Origin: Rhodocyclaceae bacterium
GTDB lineage: Bacteria; Pseudomonadota; Gammaproteobacteria; Burkholderiales; Rhodocyclaceae
DNA length: 64,000 nt
Direction: 5' to 3'
NCBI GenBank assembly: GCA_028713915.1
Contig: JAQTNK010000006.1
Span: forward strand, 1-64,000
Shown: piece by piece, positions 7,628 to 16,407 of the stretch
Numbering within the stretch: position 1 is the first letter of the stretch
Layout: the number at the start of each line of letters is the position of its first letter
Made by a program: the position numbers and the translations under genes
Notes under the pieces: model-generated
What the model was told of the DNA's origin: nothing
Database searches by the model: none
The model's input: only the letters and a program-made list of their open reading frames with translations

Positions 7628-8047
7628 ATGAAGCAGAAGAAGTTGACCAAGGACGAGTTTGAAGCCCTGTCGGATTTCCGCTATCGCCTGCGGGTATTTC
7701 TCCGGTTCAGCGAGCAGCTCACGCGGCAGCATGGCGTCACCAACCTCCAATACCTGCTGCTATTGCACGTCAAGGGCGCTCCCGGCAGGGAATGGGCGAC
7801 GGTGGGAGAACTCGCCGAGCGCTTGCAGGCGCACCATCATGGAACGGTGTCGCTGGTGTCGCGCTGCGAGAATCTGGGTTTCGTGACTCGGCAGGAGGGA
7901 CGCAACGATCGCCGCTCCGTCGAGGTGCATTTGACGGCCAAGGGCAACGAACTCGTCACCAAACTCGCCGGCTTGCACCGGGATGAGCTGCTCCACCTGC
8001 AGGGGCTCTTTCGCGTCCTTGGGGCCAATGAGATCGCCGAGCCTTGA
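7628..8047 (+). CDS. MarR family transcriptional regulator
   Basis: This 139-aa protein is a typical winged-helix MarR regulator: helical dimerisation ends, a recognition region VGELAERLQAHHHGTVSLVSRCENLGFV (in part) at about residues 58-85, and a wing with GRNDRRSVEVHLTAKG at about 92-107. It has no cysteine in the usual redox-sensing N-terminal position, although one (Cys80) lies in the recognition helix region. The start is the ATG at 7628. It is divergent from the dsrC-like gene and separated from it by a palindromic site, so self-regulation is likely. The same site in front of the Cys-rich small protein gene and of the TDT-nar operon suggests a local regulon. The ligand is unknown. Confidence 0.92.
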   Translation: MKQKKLTKDEFEALSDFRYRLRVFLRFSEQLTRQHGVTNLQYLLLLHVKGAPGREWATVGELAERLQAHHHGTVSLVSRCENLGFVTRQEGRNDRRSVEVHLTAKGNELVTKLAGLHRDELLHLQGLFRVLGANEIAEP

Positions 8048-8424
8048 CGCTGGGCGCGCGCGAACTTCAAGCGCGCGAGCGCGGCGGGCGGCGCGCGGGC
8101 TGGCACACAGCGGCAGTCGCGCCGAGCCTTCGGAAGCACTTCCGCAGGCCGAGCTGCGCCGATGGTTGTTAGCCTGTTTGGATAACGTATAAGAGGTACA
8201 GGTGAGATTGCTTTAGGAAAATTCCGGTGCTAGCATTAAGATGTATTCGTTATACTGCTTTTAACCGCGATGCTAGCCCATGCTGCCGCCCGGCACGATC
8301 ACTCGTTCAGAACGCCTTGCCCAAGGTGCTGGGCAGCAGCAGACCGCATGTCGCCGCGCAGACGGAAATCGCTCGACGCATCCGGCACTTTCTTTCACCT
8401 TTTTCCTCAAGAAGGAGCAACACC
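8048..8424. other. 377-bp gene-free region upstream of DUF2249 gene
   Basis: No credible gene is seen. The second half is clearly less GC-rich (about 8160-8275) and probably holds the promoter of the DUF2249 gene. TGCTAGC occurs twice in it (8228-8234 and 8271-8277), 43 bp or about four helical turns apart; the first copy is part of the palindrome TGCTAGCA. No MarR-type inverted repeat is present here. Confidence 0.5.
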
Positions 8425-8700
8425 GTGAACCCATCCCAGACCGTGACCACCACCATCGACGTTCGCCCGATGGTCCCGCGGGAACGCCACCCGTTGATAT
8501 TTGCGACTTTCGATGCGCTTGCCGCCGGCGAGGCGCTGCTGCTGGTCAACGACCACGACCCGAAGCCGCTTTTCTACCAGCTCCAAGCCGAATCAAAAGT
8601 CGAATTCACTTGGGAAGCCGTGGAATCCGGCCCGGAAGTGTGGCGGGTCAAGATCGGGAAGCCGCACGGATCTGCCGCTGCCGGCGGCCAGGCACACTGA
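8425..8700 (+). CDS. DUF2249 domain protein
   Basis: This 91-aa protein contains one DUF2249 domain: TTIDVRPMVPRERHPLIFATFDAL, GEALLLVNDHDPKPLFYQ and the closing GPEVWRVKIGK are the family landmarks (quoted in parts). DUF2249 proteins have a SirA/TusA-like fold and are frequently found beside haemerythrin-type, nitrite or NO-detoxification genes. The precise function is unknown. The GTG start at 8425 is supported by AAGGAG at 8412-8417. The residue tail after VKIGK is low-complexity. Located between marR and a giant c-di-GMP enzyme, it belongs by context to the nitrate-respiration neighbourhood. Confidence 0.88.
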   Translation: MNPSQTVTTTIDVRPMVPRERHPLIFATFDALAAGEALLLVNDHDPKPLFYQLQAESKVEFTWEAVESGPEVWRVKIGKPHGSAAAGGQAH

Positions 8701-8868
8701 GCCGACAGGCGGCGGCGAATGAGCCGTGCCCCGCTTGCCGGCAGCCTGGGCGGAACGCCGCGGGCAGCCTGGCAGCGGGCCTCATGGAACCGAAGGCGAT
8801 CGAGCAGTCCAAGCCCATGGCGATCAGATGCGGTCAGCAATCACCCTGTTCTGTGAGGAATCATCCGC

Positions 8869-11800
8869 ATGAACGATCCGTTGCGCCTGCTGCTGCTCGA
8901 AGACTGTCTCGCGGATGCCGATCTGAACGAACGCGTGCTGCGCAAGGCGGGAGTTGCTTTCACCGCGCTGCGAGTGGATTCGTCGGCAGCGTTCATTGCC
9001 GCTCTGGACGATTTCAAGCCGGACATCATCCTGGCCGACTACGACTTGCAGGGCTTCGACGGCTTGCGTGCCTTGGCGATTGCCCAGGAAAAATGCCCCG
9101 ACACGCCCTACATCTTCGTCTCCGGCGCCCTGGGCGAGGAACTGGCGGAAGATGGCATCCGGCGCGGTGCGACCGATTACGTCACGAAAGACCGGCTGAC
9201 ACGCTTGCCGGTCGTGGTGCTCAATACCCTTGAAGAACTGAGACTGCGCGCGCAGCGCCGCGAGGCGCAGGAAGAACTGCACGAGCAGGCGCTCTTCCAG
9301 GCGTCCTTGTTGGAGAGCATGCCCGTCCCGGTGTTCTATAAGGATCGGCAGGGACGTTACCTGGGCTGCAACCAGGCCTTCGAGGAGATAACGGGCCAAC
9401 GCCGGTCCGAGGTCGTCGGCAAATCCGTATTCGACATGGCGCCGCCCGAGGTTGCGGAAAAGTATCATGCGATGGACGAGGATTTGCTGCAGCGGCCGGG
9501 CAAGCAGGTGTATGACTGGGTGATCCACAAGTCATCGGGCGAGATTCGCCATGTGGTGTTCCACAAGGCGACTTTCCAGCGCAGCGATGGCAGCGTCGGC
9601 GGCCTCATCGGCGCACTGGTCGACATTACCGAACGCAAGCAGATGGAGGAACATCTGCGGAAATTGTCCCGTGTGGTCGAGCAAAGCCCGGTGAGCGTGA
9701 TGATCACCGACCTGCGCGGCCACATCGAATATGTCAATCCCAGATTCTGCGAGGTCAGCGGCTACGGCAGCGGCGAACTGATCGGAGTCACTCCGCGCAT
9801 CATCCAGTCCGGCCAAACGCCGCCGGAAACCTACCGGAAAATGTGGACGACCATTCTGGCGGGCCGCGAATGGCGCGGCGAGTTGCTCAACCGCAAGAAG
9901 AACGGCGAGTTGTATTGGGAAGACGAGGTGCTCTCGCCGATCACCGATACCCAGGGCGCGGTGACCCATTTCGTGGCGGTCAAGGAGGACATCACCCAGC
10001 GCAAGCGCGCCGAGGAGGAACTGCTGCGCCTGAATCGGACGCTCAAGATGTTGAGCGAGTGCAATCAGGCGCTGGTGCGCGCGACGGAAGAGACCGAGTT
10101 GCTCGATACCATCTGCCGCAACATGATCGACATCGGCGGCTACGTCGGCGTAGGAGTGAGCTATGCCGCCCAGGACGAAGCGCGGACAGTGCGACCGATG
10201 GCGCTGATCGGCAGTTCGGACGCCGCCGCGGCTGCGGCGCTGAACCATCTCAGCTGGGCCGACGCCGTGGCCGGGCATGGACCCACCGGCACCGCCATCC
10301 GCAGCGGCGAGGTGGCGGTGGCCCGCGATGTTCAGGTCGCGGCGCGCTATGCGCCGCTGCTCGCGGCAGCCATCGAACTGGGCGTTCATTCGGCGGCCGC
10401 TGTTCCGCTCACCGTGGGCGGCAAAGTGTTCGGCGCCATCAGCATGTACGCACGTGCGGCCGACGCCTTCGACGATAAGGAAATGGCGGTATTGCAGGAA
10501 CTGGCGGACGACCTGGCCTACGGCATCATGGCGCTGCGCGAGGCCGCCGAGCGGCAGCGGGCGGAGGAGGAGCTGCTGCTGCATCGGCGCGCGATCGAGT
10601 CCAGCAACGACGGCATCATGATCACCGATTCGTCCCTGCCGGATCGGCCCATCAGCTACGTGAACCCGGCTTTCGAACGCATCACCGGCTATTCGGCGGC
10701 GGAAGTTGTGGGGCGCAACGCCCGTTTTCTGCTGGGCGACGATCGAGAACAAATCGGCCTGGAGGAACTGCGCGCCGCGCTGCGCGAGCAGCGCGCGGCG
10801 AAAGTCGTGCTGCGCAACTACCGCAAGGATGGCGGCGTCTGCTGGATCGAGTTGTCGCTGGCGCCGGTGCGCGGCGAATCCGGCGAAGTCCGGCACTTCG
10901 TCAGCATCATCAGCGACATCACCGAGCGCAAGAACTACGAAGCCCAGCTCGAATACCAGGCCAGCCACGACGCGCTGACCGGCTTGCCCAACCGCAACCT
11001 GCTGGCCGACCGCCTGGACCAGGCGATCGCGCATTCGCAGCGCGCCAGGTCTCTGGTGGCCGTGCTGCTGCTCGATCTCGATCGTTTCAAGCTGGTCAAC
11101 GACGGCCTCGGCCACGACGCCGGGGACGCCCTGCTGAAAATCGTGTCGCAGCGCCTGGCGTCGTGCGTGCGTTCAGTCGATACCGTGGCGCGCCTTGGCG
11201 GCGACGAGTTCGTGGTCATCATGACGGACATGGCGTCCGAGCATGATGTGGCGCCGCTGGCGCGCAAGCTGCTCGATCACTTGGCGCAACCGATGACGGT
11301 GGCCGATCGGGAAATCGTGGCGAACGCCAGCCTGGGAATCGCGCTTTATCCGAGGGACGCCGATCACGCAGCCGCGCTGTTGAAGAATGCCGACGTCGCG
11401 ATGTACCGGGCCAAGGAACTGGGGCGCAACAGCATGCAGTTCTACACGCCGGCGATGAACGCCAGCACGCTGGCTCGCCTGGAGTTGGAGGCGGCATTGC
11501 GCCGCGCCGTGACGCGCGACGAACTGACGCTCTACTATCAACCGAAGGTGGACTTGCAGCGCGGGCAGGTGATCGGCGCCGAAGCCCTGATCCGCTGGCG
11601 CCATCCGCGCCACGGCATGGTTGCGCCGGGCGATTTCATCCCCTTGGCCGAGGAAACCGGACTCATCGTGCCGATCGGCGAATGGGTGATCAACACGGCT
11701 TGCGCCCAGATCAAGGCCTGGCAGCGGGAGGGATTGCCCGATATCACGCTGGCGGTGAATCTGTCGGCGCGCCAGTTCCAGCAGGAAAACCTGGCCAAAG

Positions 11801-12321
11801 TCGTGGCGCAAGGATTGCGCCTGAACGACGTCGCGGCGCAGTATCTCGAACTGGAAGTCACCGAAAGCGCGGTGATGCAGGATCCGGAAAAGACCGTGGC
11901 GATCCTGCACGAACTCAAGAGCATCGGCGTGCGCTTGTCGCTGGATGATTTCGGCACCGGCTATTCCAGCCTGAACTACCTGAAGCGCTTTCCCATCGAT
12001 GCTCTGAAGATAGATCAATCGTTCGTCCGTGACATTACGACCGACCCCGACGACGCGGCCATTGCGCTGGCGGTGATCGCCCTTGCCCACAGCCTGAGGC
12101 GCCGCGTCGTCGCCGAAGGGGTGGAAACCGAAGCGCAGCTCGAGTTCCTGCGCGCGCATCGCTGCGACGAAATGCAGGGCTACTATTTCAGCCGTCCGCT
12201 GCCGGCCGACGAGTTTGCCCGGTTGCTGCGCGAAGGCCGTTCATTGCCGCTCGGCACGCCTGAGCCACGCGGCATACCGTGCGACGCGTTCCTGCGTCAC
12301 GAGGCGCGAAGGGACGACTGA
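8869..12321 (+). CDS. REC-PAS-PAS-GAF-PAS-GGDEF-EAL c-di-GMP enzyme
   Basis: This 1150-aa cytoplasmic protein opens with a receiver domain (about residues 5-120; acidic pair in LLLEDCLADA, phospho-acceptor Asp in ILADYDLQGFDG, Lys in VTKDRL). PAS (about 140-260), PAS (about 265-385), GAF (about 390-560) and PAS (about 565-685) domains follow, then a GGDEF domain with an intact RLGGDEF and an RSVD inhibitory site, and an EAL domain with GAEALIRW, the Asn in VNLSARQF, DDFGTGYSSL and EGVETE. Both catalytic domains look active, so net output (synthesis or breakdown of c-di-GMP) depends on regulation. A GAGGAATC leader supports the ATG. No histidine kinase gene is adjacent; the haemerythrin kinase at 22.2 kb is a conceivable partner, without evidence. 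Confidence 0.94.
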   Translation: MNDPLRLLLLEDCLADADLNERVLRKAGVAFTALRVDSSAAFIAALDDFKPDIILADYDLQGFDGLRALAIAQEKCPDTPYIFVSGALGEELAEDGIRRGATDYVTKDRLTRLPVVVLNTLEELRLRAQRREAQEELHEQALFQASLLESMPVPVFYKDRQGRYLGCNQAFEEITGQRRSEVVGKSVFDMAPPEVAEKYHAMDEDLLQRPGKQVYDWVIHKSSGEIRHVVFHKATFQRSDGSVGGLIGALVDITERKQMEEHLRKLSRVVEQSPVSVMITDLRGHIEYVNPRFCEVSGYGSGELIGVTPRIIQSGQTPPETYRKMWTTILAGREWRGELLNRKKNGELYWEDEVLSPITDTQGAVTHFVAVKEDITQRKRAEEELLRLNRTLKMLSECNQALVRATEETELLDTICRNMIDIGGYVGVGVSYAAQDEARTVRPMALIGSSDAAAAAALNHLSWADAVAGHGPTGTAIRSGEVAVARDVQVAARYAPLLAAAIELGVHSAAAVPLTVGGKVFGAISMYARAADAFDDKEMAVLQELADDLAYGIMALREAAERQRAEEELLLHRRAIESSNDGIMITDSSLPDRPISYVNPAFERITGYSAAEVVGRNARFLLGDDREQIGLEELRAALREQRAAKVVLRNYRKDGGVCWIELSLAPVRGESGEVRHFVSIISDITERKNYEAQLEYQASHDALTGLPNRNLLADRLDQAIAHSQRARSLVAVLLLDLDRFKLVNDGLGHDAGDALLKIVSQRLASCVRSVDTVARLGGDEFVVIMTDMASEHDVAPLARKLLDHLAQPMTVADREIVANASLGIALYPRDADHAAALLKNADVAMYRAKELGRNSMQFYTPAMNASTLARLELEAALRRAVTRDELTLYYQPKVDLQRGQVIGAEALIRWRHPRHGMVAPGDFIPLAEETGLIVPIGEWVINTACAQIKAWQREGLPDITLAVNLSARQFQQENLAKVVAQGLRLNDVAAQYLELEVTESAVMQDPEKTVAILHELKSIGVRLSLDDFGTGYSSLNYLKRFPIDALKIDQSFVRDITTDPDDAAIALAVIALAHSLRRRVVAEGVETEAQLEFLRAHRCDEMQGYYFSRPLPADEFARLLREGRSLPLGTPEPRGIPCDAFLRHEARRDD

Positions 12322-12358
12322 TCAAGCGGAAACGGCGATCTGCGCAGGCAACGCCTTT

Positions 12359-12377
12359 TATATCATGCTGTGATATA
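12359..12377. promoter_or_regulatory. Predicted MarR operator, site 2
   Basis: TATATCA-TGCTG-TGATATA is the exact reverse complement of site 1, spacer included. It lies 80 bp before the ATG of the Cys-rich small protein and 38 bp after the stop of the large c-di-GMP enzyme. Identity over all 19 bp between two dispersed intergenic sites is unlikely by chance. Confidence 0.75.
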
Positions 12378-12456
12378 TTTGCTCGATGCGCAATCGGCGG
12401 CGGCCCGGCATCACGCCGCGGACGGTACGTCAGGCGGCGGTTACCAGGAGACGAGC

Positions 12457-12660
12457 ATGGCTGGTGGTTGGGGTTGCCCGCACGAAGCGAATGATGTGTG
12501 CACCAAGGTGAACAATCTGCCTTGCGATCCGGGCATGAAGGGCTGCGTGCTGTACGGTCGCTATGTCTTCGCCAACGACGAGAAGAACGCACGCCTAAGG
12601 CAGAAGCAGGCCCGCAGTGGCGACGCGGCCGCGGCCGCGGACAGCGAAGACACGCCGTGA
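12457..12660 (+). CDS. Small four-cysteine protein
   Basis: This 67-aa protein begins MAGGWGCPHEANDVC and has four cysteines at residues 7, 15, 23 and 30 (spacing X7, X7, X6) plus His9, followed by a conserved-looking GCVLYGRYVFA and a charged, alanine-rich tail. The cysteine block could bind a metal or Fe-S cluster or be redox-active. I do not recognise a named family. The ATG at 12457 is chosen for CCAGGAG at 12444-12450; the longer frame from 12370 would overlap the operator half. The predicted MarR site just upstream puts it in the same regulon as the dsrC-like gene and the TDT-nar operon. The 66-aa gene that follows is probably co-transcribed. Confidence 0.75.
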   Translation: MAGGWGCPHEANDVCTKVNNLPCDPGMKGCVLYGRYVFANDEKNARLRQKQARSGDAAAAADSEDTP

Positions 12661-12700
12661 CGGCGGCGCCTGATCGCCATGCGCTAAGAACGAGTCCGCA

Positions 12701-12901
12701 ATGATCAAGCCGGAATTGCAGGCGATCTACGAGGTCGAGTTTTGCAGCGGAGAACATCGCCGTTGGCGTTATCTCGGCCCCGACTCGCGCTCGCTGAACT
12801 GGTGGCAGGATGTGGAAACCGGGCGCGAGTTCAGCGAAGCCAGCGTGATGTACGCCTGGCAGATCGTCCCGGCCGAGGACGATTCCCAGGCGGCGCCGTA
12901 G
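12701..12901 (+). CDS. Conserved-looking 66-aa hypothetical protein
   Basis: This small acidic protein (MIKPELQAIYEVEFCSGEHR at the start) is rich in aromatic residues, including RRWRYL, LNWWQDV and YAWQIVP, which suggests a folded beta-rich domain. It has no signal peptide, membrane segment or known motif. It follows the Cys-rich gene by 40 bp on the same strand and is likely in one operon with it, under the predicted MarR operator. Function unknown; the regular codon pattern and operon position are the reasons I accept it. Confidence 0.6.
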   Translation: MIKPELQAIYEVEFCSGEHRRWRYLGPDSRSLNWWQDVETGREFSEASVMYAWQIVPAEDDSQAAP

Positions 12902-12928
12902 GGAAAAGTCCGGCTGCGTGCCGTTCCG

Positions 12929-13327
12929 CTAGCGCCATGGCATGCATCCATCACCGGACCCGGCGTCCGCGGCGACGTATGAGCAACAGCCGGATCCAGG
13001 TCCGGCGTCAACGCAGTCGGGAAACGATTCGCTCGCGCACGCCTTCCAGCGGTTGACGATCAGGCGGCATACGGTGCCGGCCGCCCGGTCGCGCCGCGTC
13101 GGGCAATGACCTTCGTTGCAGAGCGCCTGGCCAGAATGTTCGCACAAGCGGAACAGCGAGCGCGCCAAGTCGTATTCCAGGCCCGTCTGACGAGGCACGG
13201 GCCAGGTGGCGAAGAGCTCCAGCAGATCCGTCGTGGTCTCAGCCAGGCTGCGGATGTCCGCCGCGACACGAGTGCTTGCGGCGAGAGCCTTGGTTCCTTC
13301 AGCAAGTTGCTGCCAATCAGCGCGCAT
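12929..13327 (-). CDS. Hypothetical protein downstream of narI
   Basis: This 132-aa frame starts 63 bp after narI on the same strand with a strong AGGAGG in front of its ATG, so it is probably the last gene of the nar operon. The first 70 residues are helical (MRADWQQLAEGTKALAAST, then IRSLAETTTDLLELFATWP) and look like a genuine protein. The last 50 residues are cysteine- and glycine-rich and less protein-like, so the C-terminus may be frameshifted or the true end altered. No family is recognised. A role tied to nitrate reductase is suggested only by position. Confidence 0.5.
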   Translation of the reverse strand: MRADWQQLAEGTKALAASTRVAADIRSLAETTTDLLELFATWPVPRQTGLEYDLARSLFRLCEHSGQALCNEGHCPTRRDRAAGTVCRLIVNRWKACASESFPDCVDAGPGSGCCSYVAADAGSGDGCMPWR

Positions 13328-13389
13328 GGTCTGTCCTCCTCAGGTGGGTCCGTTCGATGGATTCGTTGGCGTCTGGAAAGCCGCGTTGC

Positions 13390-14091
13390 CTAACAAGCAA
13401 TGCGGCGGCGCTTGGTGCGGACGATCTGGTAGGCGCGCGACAAATAGCCGAAGGGAGCGCTCCAGACGTGCACCAGGCGGGTGAACGGGAAGAACAGGAA
13501 TACCGTCATGCCGAGGAAAATGTGGAACTGGTACACCGCAGCGACGGATTGCAGCAGCGTCGGTTCGGGGTGCAGATAGACAATGCTCTGTACCCAGTCG
13601 GCGAGGCGGATCATGACCGAGGCGTCACCGGCGCTGGCGTGATGAATCGAGATCGGCAGGGTCGACAAACCGAGCGCCACCGTCAGCACCAGCCAGCCGA
13701 GGATGTTGATGTCGGCGCGGCGCGAATTGGCGCGCACGCGCGGGTTGGTCATGCGGCGTAGCCACAGGGCCACCGCGCCGATGAGGCAGGCGCCGCCGAA
13801 CACCGCGCCGGCGCCGATGGCGATCCACTGGTGCGTCATGTCCGCCAGCCCGAGCGCGGCAAATACGAAGTGCGGCGTCAGCAGCCCGGCAAGGTGGCCG
13901 AAGAACAGCCCGATCACGCCATAGTGGAAGAGGTTGCTGGCGAAGCGCATGCCGCATTTCGAAAGCAGTTGGCTGGAGTCGCTCTTCCAGGTGTATTGCT
14001 CGCGGTCGAAACGTATCCAGCTGCCGAGCAGGAAGGTGGTGACGGCGATGTAGGGATACACGCCGAAGGTGAAGTTGTGCAGGAATTCCAT
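13390..14091 (-). CDS. narI: Respiratory nitrate reductase gamma subunit (cytochrome b)
   Basis: This 233-aa integral membrane protein has five predicted helices and anchors NarGH to the cytoplasmic side of the membrane. It oxidises quinol and passes electrons through two b haems. The expected haem histidine pairs are visible: FHYGVIGLFFGHLAG in the second helix, and the pair in YQFHIFLGMTVF and TRLVHVWS in the last helix. The N-terminus MEFLHNFTFGVYPYIA is the standard NarI opening. It follows narJ with a 54-bp gap and a GGAG-type ribosome binding site. Its length agrees with E. coli NarI (225 aa). Confidence 0.97.
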   Translation of the reverse strand: MEFLHNFTFGVYPYIAVTTFLLGSWIRFDREQYTWKSDSSQLLSKCGMRFASNLFHYGVIGLFFGHLAGLLTPHFVFAALGLADMTHQWIAIGAGAVFGGACLIGAVALWLRRMTNPRVRANSRRADINILGWLVLTVALGLSTLPISIHHASAGDASVMIRLADWVQSIVYLHPEPTLLQSVAAVYQFHIFLGMTVFLFFPFTRLVHVWSAPFGYLSRAYQIVRTKRRRIAC

Positions 14092-14145
14092 TGAAGTCTC
14101 CGTATCCGATTCAATCGCCGTAGCGGGTCGCGCCTCTTGCGCGCA

Positions 14146-14783
14146 TCACGGCGAACAAGGGGCATTGAGTTGCGGCGCCACCGACCAATCCACCGGCGGT
14201 TCGAAGTCGCCGTCGTCGAGGCAGGGATCGGTCTTTTCGGCCGGGGTCGCTTCGCCCGCATCGACCGGCGCCGCGACGAGCTGGCTGCGCTGCTCGATCA
14301 GCTTGACGATCGCCGCATACGGACTGCCCGCGGCCTCGAGGTTGACGCGCAGTTGCCGCAGCACCTTGGCCCAGCGCGAAAGGAACATCCGCGCTTCGTC
14401 GTCATCGAGCATCGCGACGAATTCGAGCATCAGCGGCAGGAAGTCGGGCAGTTCCTTGGCGCTGATGTCGAGGCCGTAGCTTTCGTAGAAGACGCCCAGG
14501 TCGATCAGCGCCGGGCCGCGGTTCTTGTCTTCGCCGAGCAGATGGTGGGTCAGGTGCAGGCTGTGCTCCGGCACCATGTCGAAGGTGCGAACGTATTCCT
14601 CCTCGAGTTGCAGCGGCTCGAGCGCAGCCCGCGCCGACAGCGTGTCGAGAAAATCCTGCAGGGCCGCGCGCTCGTCGCTCGTGACGTCGACCGCATCGGC
14701 GACGGCCGCCTGCAATTCGGGCAGCGCGGCGCGCAGTTCCGCATCCGGGTAGTCGAGCATTGCCGAAGCCGTTCTGTAGAGCA

Positions 14784-14787
<4 letters not shown>
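14146..14787 (-). CDS. narJ: Nitrate reductase assembly chaperone
   Basis: This 213-aa soluble, all-helical protein belongs to the NarJ/TorD family. It inserts the molybdenum cofactor into NarG and holds NarGH until membrane attachment, and is not part of the final enzyme. Family landmarks are LDYPDAELRAALPEL near the N-terminus and PEHSLHLTHHLLGEDKNRG in the middle (HxxxHxxG-type core). The start overlaps the narH stop by 4 bp (ATGA type), a sign of translational coupling. The C-terminal 40 residues are acidic and proline-rich and more variable than in E. coli NarJ (236 aa). Confidence 0.95.
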
Positions 14788-16343
<1,556 letters not shown>

Positions 16344-16407
16344 TCGAATCTCTCCTTACGGGGTGCTCATGCGGAAACGACATTGCCGTTTCCGCGTCAC
16401 TTCTGCA

